A DNA stretch of 64,000 nucleotides. It comes from Subtercola sp. (lineage in GTDB: Bacteria > Actinomycetota > Actinomycetes > Actinomycetales > Microbacteriaceae). The notes beneath the pieces are model-generated. The model saw nothing but the letters and a program-made list of their open reading frames with translations. It made no database searches and was not told where the DNA came from. Shown piece by piece: positions 15,963-25,944 of the stretch. The stretch is taken from NCBI GenBank assembly GCA_025463765.1, contig JAODBC010000048.1:30975-94974 (forward strand), read 5' to 3'. Position 1 is the stretch's first letter. Every line of letters begins with the position of its first letter. The translations under genes and the position numbers were made by a program.

Positions 15963-16289
15963 ATGAGCGACCCCGAGCTTGACCCGACGAAGGTCACCAA
16001 CCAGCCGGCACTCACCAGCTCCACCGGGCGCATCTGGCTGATCGTGGGCGGTCTGTTCGCTCTGATCGCTGCCGGAGTGCTGATCTGGCTGCTCCCGCTG
16101 CCCCCGCACGGCCTCGCCGGCGCCGCACTCGCCGTTGTGGTGCTGCTCTACGCCGCCATGGTCGTCACGCAGCTGCTCACCCGCCGCGGTCGCGCCCGTC
16201 TCGGTGTGCTCGCCGTGCTCATGCTCAGCATCGCCGCGGTGGCACTGGTGAGCATCCTGATCATCGCGGCAAGTCAGGTTCGGGTCTGA
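15963..16289 (+). CDS. Small membrane protein, three helices
   Basis: 108 residues: a short polar N-terminus (MSDPELDPTKVTNQPA) and three hydrophobic segments at about 25-43, 50-68 and 80-103, with a basic RRGRARL loop between the last two. AGAGAGGA-like purines before the ATG give a fair ribosome site. No family recognised. The 15-bp tandem repeat immediately upstream is in frame with it, so a longer form with a repeat-bearing N-terminus cannot be excluded, although no good upstream start codon is visible. Confidence 0.65.
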   Translation: MSDPELDPTKVTNQPALTSSTGRIWLIVGGLFALIAAGVLIWLLPLPPHGLAGAALAVVVLLYAAMVVTQLLTRRGRARLGVLAVLMLSIAAVALVSILIIAASQVRV

Positions 16290-16379
16290 CCTGGCGGGCC
16301 TGCTCCCAGCGCGCAGACAGCTTGCTCATAGCCGCGCACGGCAGACTGGCCCAGTTATAAACCGACTTTTAGAGGATTC

Positions 16380-17399
16380 ATGCGCAAAATCGCCCTTTTC
16401 GCCGCGGCAGCCGCCGTCGCGCTCGCCCTCGCGGGCTGTAGCTCTGCGGGCAGCAGCTCCGCCACGTCGACGCCCGCGGCGGGATGCACGTTGACCGCTC
16501 CTGGCGCGAACTCCGCCGCGGTGAAGGCCACCGGCGCCCTCGACACCCTCCCTGTGACCACGTTCACGGCGCCGATGACGACGACGACGACCGAGCGCAC
16601 GGTGCTCATCAACGGAACCGGCGACCAGGTCACCGACGGATCAGTCGCCACGGTGGACTTCACTCTGTACAACGGCACCTCAGGCCAGCAGCTGTTCACC
16701 ACCACCGACGCCGAGGTCGGTTCTCAAGACATCACCGTCGACGCAGCGAAGTTCTTGCCGGGCATCGTGAAGGCCGTCGACTGCGCCACGGTCGGCTCGC
16801 GCATCGTTGCGGTCGTTCCACCGGCCGACGCTTGGGGCGAGGCAGGCAACACGACGCTCGGCGTCGCCGCAACCGACACGGTCGTATTCGTGCTCGACGT
16901 GAAGGCGGTCGCAGCCGCACCGACGGCGACCGCTACCCCGACGCCCACGCTCGACCCGAACATGCCCCTGAAGGCGACGGGCGCCGATCAACCACCCGTG
17001 GCCGGCCTGCCGACCGTAGCGATCGCCTCAGACGGCACACCTACCGTCACCATTCCGAGCACACCGCCGCCGACCACGTTGCAGCTCGAGACGCTGAAGC
17101 TCGGCACGGGCGCGAAGGTGGGTGATGGCGACACCGTGACCGTGCAGTATCAGGGTGTCAACTGGACCACCGGAAAGGTCTTCGATCAGAGCTGGGGCAG
17201 CCAGCCGGCCACATTCCCGACCAGCGGGGTGATCAAGGGCTTCTCTGCAGCCTTGGTCGGTCAGACGGTAGGTTCGCAGGTGCTCGTGGTGATTCCGCCC
17301 GACCAGGGGTACGGCGCGGGCGGCCAGGCCTCTGCCGGCATCAGCGGAACCGACGACCTCGTGTTCGTCATCGACATTCTCGCGACGGCCGCCGCGTAG
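16380..17399 (+). CDS. FKBP-type peptidyl-prolyl isomerase lipoprotein, two domains
   Basis: 339 residues. The signal peptide ends in the lipobox LAGC (Cys20), so it is a surface lipoprotein that helps fold exported proteins. Two FKBP modules are present: residues about 75-180 (with ADAWGE and a DTVVFVLDV end strand) and about 240-339 (VQYQGVNWTTGKVFDQSW, IPPDQGYG, DLVFVIDIL). The second has the canonical pocket residues (Y, F-D, I-P-P, Y-G); the first is diverged and may only bind. A Pro/Thr linker joins them. AGAGGA upstream of the ATG supports the start. Confidence 0.88.
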   Translation: MRKIALFAAAAAVALALAGCSSAGSSSATSTPAAGCTLTAPGANSAAVKATGALDTLPVTTFTAPMTTTTTERTVLINGTGDQVTDGSVATVDFTLYNGTSGQQLFTTTDAEVGSQDITVDAAKFLPGIVKAVDCATVGSRIVAVVPPADAWGEAGNTTLGVAATDTVVFVLDVKAVAAAPTATATPTPTLDPNMPLKATGADQPPVAGLPTVAIASDGTPTVTIPSTPPPTTLQLETLKLGTGAKVGDGDTVTVQYQGVNWTTGKVFDQSWGSQPATFPTSGVIKGFSAALVGQTVGSQVLVVIPPDQGYGAGGQASAGISGTDDLVFVIDILATAAA

Positions 17400-17406
17400 G
17401 CCGCGC

Positions 17407-17467
17407 AAAAAAGCGGAGATTTCGTAGGTGTGCTGCCGTATAGCCGCCACACCTGCGAAATCTCCGC
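17407..17467 (-). terminator. Terminator hairpin between convergent genes
   Basis: A 20-bp stem (17413-17432 with 17448-17467, one mismatch) begins GCGGAGATTTCG. On the minus strand it is followed by six T (complement of 17407-17412), so it mainly ends the lipoprotein gene at 17484-18125; it can also stop transcripts from the FKBP gene. Confidence 0.85.
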
Positions 17468-17483
17468 CGAAAACGCCTGACGG

Positions 17484-18125
17484 TCAGCCCGAGGGCAGCG
17501 TCTGCAGCACGTTTTGAAAGAAGGTGTTCGAGTCGCTGTCTTTCGTGAAGCCCGGTGAAGCCACCGCGATCCAATAGCCCGACTCGGTGAACATGTCGAG
17601 CTCGGGAACCGAAGCAGTGCGCACTTCATAGCCGCGGTTCGCCGGCGATCCGGGCAGGTCGCTGGTACCGTAGCCCGCTGAAGAAAGCGTCGCCTCTCGC
17701 GCCGCCAGGTCAGCCGCAGACGGCTTGGCTACGCCCACGGTCACGGTCGCCGAGCCGCCGTCGGTGTCTGCCCAGTGGCACACCGTGCCGTCGAGACCGG
17801 CCATCGTCTGGAAGGTCGACCCGGAGGTGGGCGTGTACGACGAGTCGGCCGTCAGCCCGGGGCTGAAGGCAGTCACGATGGAGTCGAAGACCAGCTGGTT
17901 GCAGGCGATGTCGACCGGCGTCGCAGCCGCGCTGGTCGGTGACGAGGTCGGCGACGTGATCGGTGTCGATGTGGGCGTCGGCGTGACAGTCACCGTGACC
18001 GTCGGGGCCGGCGTCGATGCCGACGTGCCCGACGAGCATCCGGTGAGCGCTGCGATCGACAGGCCTACTACCGTGGTTGCGGCCGAAATACTGAAAACGC
18101 GTGTTGTGCGCGTCGAAAACATCAT
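17484..18125 (-). CDS. Lipoprotein of unknown function
   Basis: 213 residues from the ATG at 18125, which has GGGGGAG five bases upstream. Lipobox ALTGC gives lipidated Cys30. A Thr/Pro/Ser-rich linker (about 38-75) spaces a C-terminal domain of about 140 residues from the membrane. That domain has two cysteines (in DIACNQL and TVCHWAD) likely to form a disulfide, an arrangement resembling actinobacterial DUF3558-type lipoproteins, but the match is too weak to name. Stands alone on its strand with its own terminator. Confidence 0.7.
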   Translation of the reverse strand: MMFSTRTTRVFSISAATTVVGLSIAALTGCSSGTSASTPAPTVTVTVTPTPTSTPITSPTSSPTSAAATPVDIACNQLVFDSIVTAFSPGLTADSSYTPTSGSTFQTMAGLDGTVCHWADTDGGSATVTVGVAKPSAADLAAREATLSSAGYGTSDLPGSPANRGYEVRTASVPELDMFTESGYWIAVASPGFTKDSDSNTFFQNVLQTLPSG

Positions 18126-18276
18126 GAATGCTCCCCCTCGGCGCACCCACAGCGACAGCACCAGGGCACGCACACGATTGTGAAGGCGTGACCCGCCCCC
18201 AGCGTCTATCGTGGCACAAGCCTTGGCGTGACATGACCATGTCGCGGGCGGCCGCACCGCGTCGCCTGGCGATCGG

Positions 18277-19185
18277 TCAGAACACCAGCGACGGCTCGTC
18301 GCTCACCGAGAGCGTGAGCACCGCCTGCTGAATCAGCTCGTCTTTCTCGATCTCTTTCTCGATGCGGCGGATGCGCACCGCGACCTGTTCCTCGGGCAGG
18401 TCGCCTGTGAGATCGACGGCCGCGACCAGAAACACTCGGCCCGGCCCGACGAACTCGAGATGCAGGTACGTCACGCGGGAGATCTCGGGCACGGAAAGAA
18501 GCTGTCTGCCCGCGCCCACCCGAAACCGCTCGGGCGGGTTCAGGCCCACCAGATAGCGCCGGTTCTGGTTGATCAAGATGATGGCGACTCCGGCCAGCAG
18601 CAGCCCGATCAGTATCGAGCCGATCGAGTCGTAGGCGGGGTCGCCCGTCACCTGATGCAAGAAAATGCCGACGAACGCGATCACCAGGCCGGCGATGGCC
18701 GCCGAATCTTCGGCGACGACGCCGCGCAGCGTGGCATCCGACCCGTTCACCACGTAGTCGACCGGGTCGCGCTGGTACTTCGAGGCACCCCGCCGCACCT
18801 GCACCAGCGACTGCACGAGCGATGCGCCCTCGAGCACCGCCGAAACACCCAACACCGCGTAGGCGATGCCGAAGTTCGACGCCGGCTCCGGGTCGAACAG
18901 CTCCTGCACACCGTGCATGACCGAAATGACGGCACCCACGGTGAACACGCCGACCGCCGCCAGCAACGACCAGACGTAGGCCTCGCGCCCGTAACCGAGA
19001 GGATGCTCGTCATCACTCGAACGCGCCGAGCGCTTGTCGGCGACGAGCAAGAACACCTCGTTGCCCGCATCGGCCCACGAGTGCGACGCCTCTGCCACGA
19101 GCGAAGCGGATCCGGTGACGGCGGCAGCAGCCGTTTTCGCCAGCGCGACCAGAATGTTCGCGATGAACGCGAGTACGACGACCAT
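18277..19185 (-). CDS. Cation diffusion facilitator (CDF) metal transporter
   Basis: 302 residues from the ATG at 19185 (AAAGGG eight bases upstream; a GTG/ATG at 19209 would add eight residues). Six hydrophobic segments. The first metal site appears as ASHSWADAGNE (His and Asp in helix 2) and the second as the Asp/Glu in GVVAEDSAAIAG (helix 5). The HPLGYGREAYVWS loop and the C-terminal GPGRVFLVAAVDL strand place it in the ZNT9/SLC30A9-like branch of the CDF family. Such proteins export zinc or related divalent metals by proton antiport. It is divergent from the dihydrolipoyl dehydrogenase gene. Confidence 0.85.
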   Translation of the reverse strand: MVVVLAFIANILVALAKTAAAAVTGSASLVAEASHSWADAGNEVFLLVADKRSARSSDDEHPLGYGREAYVWSLLAAVGVFTVGAVISVMHGVQELFDPEPASNFGIAYAVLGVSAVLEGASLVQSLVQVRRGASKYQRDPVDYVVNGSDATLRGVVAEDSAAIAGLVIAFVGIFLHQVTGDPAYDSIGSILIGLLLAGVAIILINQNRRYLVGLNPPERFRVGAGRQLLSVPEISRVTYLHLEFVGPGRVFLVAAVDLTGDLPEEQVAVRIRRIEKEIEKDELIQQAVLTLSVSDEPSLVF

Positions 19186-19326
19186 GCAAACGCCCTTTCG
19201 TACCGGCAATCAGTTCAGCCTAATGAAACCCCGGGCATCCGTCACGGGTATCGGCGATGGGCGCCGTGCCTGCTCGAATAGGAGAAGAATAGGAGGCGTT
19301 CGAAAACCCAACCAGGAGGATCAGCC

Positions 19327-20727
19327 GTGGCCGCTCACTACAACGTCGTCATTCTGGGAGCCGGGCCCGGCGGTTACGTCGCCGCCGTGCGCGCCGCGCA
19401 GCTCGGCCTGAGTGTGGCGATCGTCGAGAAGCAGTACTGGGGCGGCGTGTGCCTGAACATCGGCTGCGTTCCGGCGAAGACGCTGCTGCGTAACGCCGAA
19501 CTGGCGCACATCTTCTACTCCGAGGCAGACACGTTCGGCATCTCGGGCGACGTCACGTTCGACTACGGCGTCGCGTTCGACCGCAGCCGCAAGGTCGCCG
19601 ACGGCCGCGCCAAGGGTGTGCACTTCTTGATGAAGAAGAACAAGGTCACCGAGTACGACGGGCGCGGCACGTTCGTCGACGCGCACTCGCTGAACGTCGA
19701 GCTGACAAAGGGCGGCACCGAGACGCTGACGTTCGACAACGCCATCATCGCCACCGGGTCGACCGTGCGGCTGCTGCCGGGCACCTCGCTGAGCGAGAAC
19801 GTGGTCACCTACGAGAGCCTCATTCTCGAGCGCGAACTGCCGTCGTCGATCGCGATCGTCGGCGCCGGCGCGATCGGCATCGAGTTCGCCTATGTCATGG
19901 CGAACTACGGCGTCGAGGTCACCATCATCGAATTTCTGCCGCGCGCACTGCCGAACGAAGACGCCGACATCTCGAAAGAGGTCGAGAAGCAGTTCAAGAA
20001 GCTCGGGGTGCCGATTCTCACCTCGACCCGGGTCGAGACCGTGGTCGACAATGGCAGCTCGGTCACCGTCAGCTACGTCGACAAGAACGGTGCCCCCGGC
20101 CAGATCGAAGCCGACAAGGTGCTGATGTCGATCGGCTTCGCGGCCCGTGTCGACGGCTTCGGGCTCGAGAACACCGGCGTCGAGCTCACCGACCGTGGCG
20201 CGATCGCCATCGATGAGTACATGCGCACCAACGTCGACGGCATCTACGCCATCGGCGACGTCACCGCGAAACTGCAGCTCGCCCACGTGGCCGAGGCGCA
20301 GGGCATCGTGGCGGCCGAGACCATCGGCGGCGCCGAGACCATGCCGCTCGGCGACTACCGCATGATGCCGCGCGCCACGTTCTGCCAGCCGCAGGTCGCG
20401 AGCTTCGGCCTCACCGAGCAGCAAGCCCGCGACGAGGGCTACGACGTGAAGGTCTCGACGTTCCCCATGACGGCGAATGCCAAGGCGCACGCCCTCGGCG
20501 AGCCCAGCGGGTTCGTCAAACTCGTCGCCGACGCGACCTACGGCGAGCTGCTCGGCGGCCACCTCATCGGGCACGACGTCTCCGAGCTGCTGCCCGAGCT
20601 CACGCTCGCGCAGAAGTGGGATCTGACCGCGACCGAGCTCGCCCGCAACGTGCACGTGCACCCGAGCCTCTCGGAGTCGATGCAAGACGCCTTCCACGGG
20701 CTCGTCGGCCACATGATCAACCTGTGA
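19327..20727 (+). CDS. lpd: Dihydrolipoyl dehydrogenase
   Basis: 466 residues. FAD loop [10 protein letters not shown] (11-20), redox disulfide Cys42-Cys47 in [16 protein letters not shown] loop [10 protein letters not shown], and the C-terminal catalytic His-Glu in HVHPSLSES are all present. It is the E3 subunit that reoxidises lipoamide in the pyruvate and 2-oxoglutarate dehydrogenase complexes and the glycine cleavage system. GTG start with AGGAGG nine bases upstream. No E1 or E2 gene is adjacent, as is common for actinobacterial lpd. Confidence 0.96.
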   Translation: MAAHYNVVILGAGPGGYVAAVRAAQLGLSVAIVEKQYWGGVCLNIGCVPAKTLLRNAELAHIFYSEADTFGISGDVTFDYGVAFDRSRKVADGRAKGVHFLMKKNKVTEYDGRGTFVDAHSLNVELTKGGTETLTFDNAIIATGSTVRLLPGTSLSENVVTYESLILERELPSSIAIVGAGAIGIEFAYVMANYGVEVTIIEFLPRALPNEDADISKEVEKQFKKLGVPILTSTRVETVVDNGSSVTVSYVDKNGAPGQIEADKVLMSIGFAARVDGFGLENTGVELTDRGAIAIDEYMRTNVDGIYAIGDVTAKLQLAHVAEAQGIVAAETIGGAETMPLGDYRMMPRATFCQPQVASFGLTEQQARDEGYDVKVSTFPMTANAKAHALGEPSGFVKLVADATYGELLGGHLIGHDVSELLPELTLAQKWDLTATELARNVHVHPSLSESMQDAFHGLVGHMINL

Positions 20728-20818
20728 TGCTGGCGCTTTCGGTGCCGCCGGTGCTGTCGGTGCTTTCTGTGCCGTCGGCGAAACGGATGCCCGGCCACCG
20801 CCGCTCGAACGGGGTCGT

Positions 20819-21349
20819 ATGCCCATCGTGAGTTCGGGCATCCTGCTGTATCGCGGCCCGGCCGACGCTCCCGAGGTGTTCATCGCGCGCATGGGAGGGC
20901 CGTTCTGGCCGCCCACGAAAGCGCGCGCCTGGTCGGTGCCGAAGGGTCTGAACGAGGGCGACGAAGAGTCGCTCGCCACGGCGAAACGCGAGTTTCGCGA
21001 AGAGGTGGGGGTGGATGCTCCACCGCTCCCCTACGCGCCGCTCGGCGACTTTCGGCAGAAGTCGGGCAAGATCGTGCGCGTGTTCACCGCGCGCGCCGAT
21101 GAGCCTCGCGCCCAGAGGCCGGACGCCGACGGCGCCGATATCGATGGCTCGGTCTCTGCGGCGGCGACCCTCGCCTTCGTCGGCAGCAACACCTTCAGCA
21201 CGGAGTGGCCGCCCCGCTCGGGCAAGCAGCAGGAGTTCCCCGAAATCGCGGAGGCCCGCTGGGTTCCCCTCGCCGAGGCCGCGACTCTGCTCGTCGAGGG
21301 CCAGGTCGCCGTGCTCGATGCCCTGCAGCACCGCCTCGACGACGCGTAG
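20819..21349 (+). CDS. NUDIX hydrolase
   Basis: 176 residues. The Nudix box runs from GLNEGDEESLATAKREF through REEVGV (residues about 42-64), with the catalytic Glu residues intact. Hydrolyses a nucleoside diphosphate linked to another group. The preserved SSGILLYR start and 'WSVPKG' motif resemble a group often called MutT/Ap4A-type pyrophosphatases. It follows lpd by 90 bases on the same strand; the gap has only a GTGCTGTCGGTG-type short repeat. Confidence 0.88.
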   Translation: MPIVSSGILLYRGPADAPEVFIARMGGPFWPPTKARAWSVPKGLNEGDEESLATAKREFREEVGVDAPPLPYAPLGDFRQKSGKIVRVFTARADEPRAQRPDADGADIDGSVSAAATLAFVGSNTFSTEWPPRSGKQQEFPEIAEARWVPLAEAATLLVEGQVAVLDALQHRLDDA

Positions 21350-21442
21350 TCACGCCGTGGTGGCGCTGGGAGCGACCACTTCAGACGAGACGAGCTGCCC
21401 CGGCGGACGCTCTCGTCCGAACGAGTCGCTCTCGAACACGAG

Positions 21443-22225
21443 CTAGAGGGTCGTGACAAGGCCGCCGTCGATGGTGATGTTCGCGCCGGTGATGTTCGCG
21501 GCGCGATCGCTGCTGAGAAAGAGAACGACGTCGGCGACCTCGGAAGGCCGCGTGAACCGTTTGGTCGCCGACCCGGAGACCGCCGACGCCGCGACGGCCG
21601 CCGCATCCAGCCCGCTTGCGGCTGACACCGTCGCCGCCACTCCCCCGGCGCCGAGCCACAGATCGGTCTCGACCGGTCCTGGGCTCACGCTGTTCACGCG
21701 GATGCCGTATTGCCCGACCTCTTTCGACAGCGACTTCGCGAAGTTCAGCTGCGCCGCCTTCGCCGCGCTGTAGTCGATAACGGCCGGATCGGGCAGAAAC
21801 GCGTTCACCGACGCCACATTCACGATGTTGCCCGCCCCCGCCGCGATCATGCCCGGCAGCACCGCCCTCGTCGTTCGCACCGCCGCCATGAGGTTGAGAT
21901 TCAGAGACGCGAGCCACTCCTCGTCGGTGACGCTCAAGAACCCGCCGACGCGTGTCTTGGTCGCCCCGACGTTATTGACCAGAATGTCGACGCGACCATC
22001 CGCCGCCGAGACAAGCGCTGCCGAGACAAGCGCTGCCGCGGCATCCGCCTCGGCCAGATTCACCGGCACGAAGGTCACCGACCCGCTCGCCACCAGCTCC
22101 TCGATCGCCGATGTCGACGCCCGCGCGCCCGCGATCACGTGAATACCCTCGGCCACGAACGCCTGCACGATGGCGAGACCTATCCCTTTGCTCGCCCCTG
22201 TCACAATCGCTACCTTGCCCGTCAT
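21443..22225 (-). CDS. Short-chain dehydrogenase/reductase (SDR)
   Basis: 260 residues from the ATG at 22225, preceded by AAAGGGGGG. NAD(P) loop GASKGIG (9-15), NNVG (84-87), and catalytic Ser139, Tyr152 and Lys156 (YSAAK) are complete. C-terminal GANITIDGGL is the usual end of classical SDRs. A duplicated LVSAA pair (about 67-76) reflects a 15-base repeat at 22010-22040. It lies 58 bases downstream of an MFS transporter gene on the same strand, so the two may handle one compound. Substrate unknown. Confidence 0.9.
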   Translation of the reverse strand: MTGKVAIVTGASKGIGLAIVQAFVAEGIHVIAGARASTSAIEELVASGSVTFVPVNLAEADAAAALVSAALVSAADGRVDILVNNVGATKTRVGGFLSVTDEEWLASLNLNLMAAVRTTRAVLPGMIAAGAGNIVNVASVNAFLPDPAVIDYSAAKAAQLNFAKSLSKEVGQYGIRVNSVSPGPVETDLWLGAGGVAATVSAASGLDAAAVAASAVSGSATKRFTRPSEVADVVLFLSSDRAANITGANITIDGGLVTTL

Positions 22226-22282
22226 GAATGCCCCCCTTTTCGCACAGCTTAGGGCCGCACGCATCGCGCCGGGCGATATTTT

Positions 22283-23746
22283 TCAGCGTTTGTTCGAGGT
22301 GACAAGCGAGAGGGGCTGGGTGATGGTTTCGAGGGACTTTCGCTCGGCATCCACACCGAAGATGAGCGCCACGATACCGCCGAGTATCATGACGGCGGCC
22401 CCGATGAAGTAGCCGACGGTGAGCGGGCCTCGGTCGGATCCGTCGCCGATCAGTACGCCGTAGAGCAGGGGTGCGCCAGCACCGGCGATCTGACCGAGGG
22501 CGAAGAAGTACGAAATCGCCTGGCTGCGCAGCTCGAGCGGAAAGATCTCGCTGACCGTCAAGTAGGCACTGGATGCTCCGGCAGAGGCGAAGAAGAACGA
22601 AACACACCAGAAGACGGTCTGTGTCGCCGCGTTGAGCGTGCCCGCCTGGAACAGCACCGCCGAGACCGCCAAGACAGCTCCCGCGAGCCCATAGGTGAGA
22701 AAGATCATCTTGCGCCGGCCCCAGACGTCGAACAGGTGGCCGAGCAGCAGCGGGCCGAGCAGATTTCCGATGGCGAAGGGAAAGAAGAAGTACTGCGTCG
22801 AGCTAGGGCTGGTGCCGTAGAAGTTCTGCAGCACCAGGGCGTAGGTGAAGAAGATGGCGTTGTAGAGGAACGACTGCGTGATCATCATGGTCGCACCGAC
22901 AAGAGTGCGCCTCGGGTACTGCCGCAGCAGCACGTGCGCGATCTGCCGGAACGGGATGTTGCCGGTCGCCTTGACCGTGATGGCCTTCGACTCGTCAACC
23001 GGGGTGATCTCACCACCCTCGCGCTGCACCCGGGCTTCGATGTCGTCGACCGTCTCCTCGGCCTCCTTTTCACGCCCGTGCGTCATCAGCCAGCGCGGGC
23101 TCTCAGGAATGTGTCGGCGCAAGAAGATGACCCCGAGGCCGAGAACCGGGCCGATGAAGAAACCGATGCGCCAGCCGATGTTCTCGGCGAAGATGTCGGG
23201 GTTCAGCAGGAACAGGTTCGCGAACGAGCCGAGCGCGGCGCCGGCCCAGTAGGTGCCGTTGATGGCGATGTCGACACGACCGCGGTACTTCGATGGGATG
23301 AGTTCGTCGATGGCCGAGTTGATGGCGGCGTACTCGCCGCCGATGCCCATTCCGGCGAAGAACCGGAAGATGTAGAAGAACCAGATGGTCGGCGACAGAC
23401 CGGCGATTGCACTCGCGATGAGGTAGATCGCCAGCGTCAGAATGAACAGCTTCTTGCGGCCGAGCTTGTCGGAGAGCCGCCCGAAGAACAGCGCACCGAC
23501 GATCTGACCGACCAGGTAGACGGTTCCAGCGGCCCCGACCTCCGCCGACGACATCCCCAGCGAAGACTGGTATCCGGCCGAAGCGACGATCTGAATCTCT
23601 AAGCCGTCAAGCACCCAGGAGAAGCCCAGCCCGACCACGATCGACCAGTGGAACCTCGTCCACGGCAGCCGATCCATTCGGGCGGGAACCAGGCTGCTGA
23701 CGGCTTCGGCACTGCTATTGGCCGTGTCACTCGCACTCGACACCAT
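22283..23746 (-). CDS. MFS transporter, sugar-porter-like
   Basis: 487 residues with 12 predicted membrane helices. The loop-2 motif GRLSDKLGRKK, the mid-protein PESPRWLMTHGR and GMGIGGEYAA match the sugar/aromatic-acid porter branch of the major facilitator superfamily. The ATG has GAGGAG a few bases upstream. Probably first gene of a unit with the downstream SDR. Candidate substrates are sugars, polyols or organic acids; the sequence does not decide. Confidence 0.88.
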   Translation of the reverse strand: MVSSASDTANSSAEAVSSLVPARMDRLPWTRFHWSIVVGLGFSWVLDGLEIQIVASAGYQSSLGMSSAEVGAAGTVYLVGQIVGALFFGRLSDKLGRKKLFILTLAIYLIASAIAGLSPTIWFFYIFRFFAGMGIGGEYAAINSAIDELIPSKYRGRVDIAINGTYWAGAALGSFANLFLLNPDIFAENIGWRIGFFIGPVLGLGVIFLRRHIPESPRWLMTHGREKEAEETVDDIEARVQREGGEITPVDESKAITVKATGNIPFRQIAHVLLRQYPRRTLVGATMMITQSFLYNAIFFTYALVLQNFYGTSPSSTQYFFFPFAIGNLLGPLLLGHLFDVWGRRKMIFLTYGLAGAVLAVSAVLFQAGTLNAATQTVFWCVSFFFASAGASSAYLTVSEIFPLELRSQAISYFFALGQIAGAGAPLLYGVLIGDGSDRGPLTVGYFIGAAVMILGGIVALIFGVDAERKSLETITQPLSLVTSNKR

Positions 23747-23893
23747 CGTCTCCTCGCTCGTTCCGCCGCTCCCAGCGATGATGTTGGGAGGATCGCGGTT
23801 TCGAGGCTAGACCGGTTCGAACTCACGGTCAGGAGGGGTGACAAACGGCGGTGGCGAGCGTATTGTTCGGCCCGGTCACGCTGTGCAGTGTGC

Positions 23894-24295
23894 TCAGTAG
23901 ACGAAGAGCTGGCCCAGAATCACCACGGCGATGACGAACAGCGCGATGACCGCGCCCACGATCTTGATACCGCGGCTGCCGAGGTGAGTGAGCCCATAGC
24001 CCACCAGAAACGGCAGCGCGAGAAGGGCGAGCGAGAGCAACCACCAGAACGCCCGGTAGCCGAACTGGCTCGCGTCGGCCAGGTGGCTGCCGAATAGCTT
24101 CTGCGTCTGCGGGTTCGTGGCGAACGCGATGGTCGCCGACAGCGGAAAAGCGATCAGAACGAACGTGATCAGCCCGGCGAACGCACCCCAGCCGCCGCGA
24201 CGCCCGTCTTCGAGAGCGGTGTGCTGCGTCGAGCCGCCGCCTTGCGCGTTTTTGTGGTGCTGGCTGCTCTTGGAGGTGTTGGGGCGTGAACTCAT
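23894..24295 (-). CDS. Small membrane protein, three helices
   Basis: 133 residues from the ATG at 24295. A polar, Gln/His/Ser-rich first 30 residues (MSSRPNTSKSSQHHKN) precede three hydrophobic segments at about 38-58, 80-100 and 110-131. No recognisable domain. It is divergent from the kinase-GAF gene, with 175 bases between starts. A longer start at 24379 is possible but would overlap the putative kinase promoter. Confidence 0.65.
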   Translation of the reverse strand: MSSRPNTSKSSQHHKNAQGGGSTQHTALEDGRRGGWGAFAGLITFVLIAFPLSATIAFATNPQTQKLFGSHLADASQFGYRAFWWLLSLALLALPFLVGYGLTHLGSRGIKIVGAVIALFVIAVVILGQLFVY

Positions 24296-24470
24296 GGTTG
24301 CCACTATGACAGAACGCCGAGAGGGGCCATCGCTCGAAAACGCGAAATCCACCGGAATGGCTGTCGGATGATCGCTCACACATCACCGGCCCACTCGTCA
24401 ATGGGCAGCGGGTCACCACCCGCCAGGCGCCCACTCCAGGTATTCTGAGGGCACTTGATTCGGCTCTCGA

Positions 24471-25922
24471 ATGAGTAACCGAAAGGCAGACGACGTGGGC
24501 GAGACTCCCCAAAGCGAGCCGCGCTCCGAGCCGCCGCACCGTGTTCTCGGCGGGCGGTACCGTCTCGATTCGCCGATCGGCCAGGGCGGCCTCGCTACCG
24601 TCTTTCTCGCTCACGACCTTACTCTCGGTCGAGACGTCGCCGTCAAGCTGTTCCACAGCAGCGCCGTCGAATCGGGTCGCCAGCAGACCGAGCTGACACT
24701 GCTCGCGGGGCTTGACCACCACGCTCTCGTGCAGATTCACGACGCCGGCGTCGACGTGGACGAGTACGGGCGAAACAACCGTTACCTCGTGATGGCGCTG
24801 GTAAACGGCAGCGACCTGCACGAACGCATCACGCACACCGCGCTCACCTCACGGCACATCGCCGAGATCGGCTACGACCTCGCCGAGGCACTCGACTACA
24901 TTCAGGCCAAGGGCGTCGTGCACCGCGATATCAAACCCTCGAACATCCTCTTGGTCGACTACGGCGACGGCTCGCCGCGCGCTCGCGCCAAGCTCACCGA
25001 CTTCGGTATCGCCATCGCCGACGACATGGAGCGACTGACCGTCGACGGAACCACCACCGGCACGGCCGGGTACCTCAGCCCCGAACAGGCCTCCGGTAAA
25101 CCCATCACCGCGGCCAGCGACGTGTACTCGCTCGGTCTCGTGCTGCTCGAATGCTTCACGCGGCACCTCGAATTCGGTGGCGGGGTGGTCGAGTCGGCCC
25201 TCGCCCGGCTTTCTCGCGATCCGGTGATTCCGGATGATCTGCCCGACTACTGGCAGCACCTTCTCGCCGCGATGACCGCCCGCGACCCCGAGGCGCGCCC
25301 GGTGCGCCATGAGCTCGTGGCGGCGCTCAAGCAGGTGGTCATCGCCGAGAGCGGGCGGCACAAAGACGAGGCGATGGAACCACTCTTCGCGCCCGGCGAA
25401 CAGCGCACAGCGCTGGCCCTCCGACCATCCATTCTCGACACCCTGCCCGACGAAGCGCTCGACCGCGTCACCGCGATGGCCGCCCGGCTGTTCTCGGCGC
25501 CGATCTCGATCGTGAGTGTCGTCGACCACGACCGGGTGTGGTTCAAGTCGCATTACGGAGCCGATGTGGGCAGCGACAATGCGGCACGCCTCGGCCGCGA
25601 TATCGATCTCACCTCGCTGATGACCCCGCAGGTCGAGCCGATGATCATCGAAGACGGCATGCTCGATTCGCGCACCTCAGACAACGTGTTGGTGACCGGG
25701 CCGGTGGGCATGCGGTTCTATGTGGGGGTTCCGCTCAAGCGCACGAACGGTGACCTGATCGGCACGCTCGCGGTGATGGATTTCGCACCGGGCGAGGCGA
25801 GCGACGAAGAGGTCGAGAACCTCAACGACCTCGCCGCACTCGTCGTGTCTCAGCTCGAATTGCGCCAGGTGGGGTTGCGCACGACGAGCGACGTGAGCCA
25901 GGGACTACCGTTGAGTCACTGA
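24471..25922 (+). CDS. Serine/threonine protein kinase with C-terminal GAF domain
   Basis: 483 residues. Kinase domain (about 30-295): Gly loop GQGGLATV, Lys59 in VAVKL, HRDIKPSN with Asp153, DFG at 177-179, and GTAGYLSPEQ as activation-loop end. GAF domain (about 318-465): 'FSAPISIVSVVDHDRVWFKSHYG' is the typical start of GAF sensors. No membrane helix is present, unlike PknA/PknB-type kinases, so it is a soluble kinase that probably reads a small ligand or redox state through GAF. It stops 22 bases before the P-type ATPase start, so regulation of that pump is an attractive inference. Confidence 0.9.
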   Translation: MSNRKADDVGETPQSEPRSEPPHRVLGGRYRLDSPIGQGGLATVFLAHDLTLGRDVAVKLFHSSAVESGRQQTELTLLAGLDHHALVQIHDAGVDVDEYGRNNRYLVMALVNGSDLHERITHTALTSRHIAEIGYDLAEALDYIQAKGVVHRDIKPSNILLVDYGDGSPRARAKLTDFGIAIADDMERLTVDGTTTGTAGYLSPEQASGKPITAASDVYSLGLVLLECFTRHLEFGGGVVESALARLSRDPVIPDDLPDYWQHLLAAMTARDPEARPVRHELVAALKQVVIAESGRHKDEAMEPLFAPGEQRTALALRPSILDTLPDEALDRVTAMAARLFSAPISIVSVVDHDRVWFKSHYGADVGSDNAARLGRDIDLTSLMTPQVEPMIIEDGMLDSRTSDNVLVTGPVGMRFYVGVPLKRTNGDLIGTLAVMDFAPGEASDEEVENLNDLAALVVSQLELRQVGLRTTSDVSQGLPLSH

Positions 25923-25944
25923 CATCTAGATGGGGGCTCCTTCG

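Noticed and set aside
19321..20979. 552-codon minus-strand frame across lpd
   Set aside because: Antisense of a confident lpd gene; composition is Arg/Asp/Val-rich with no motif.
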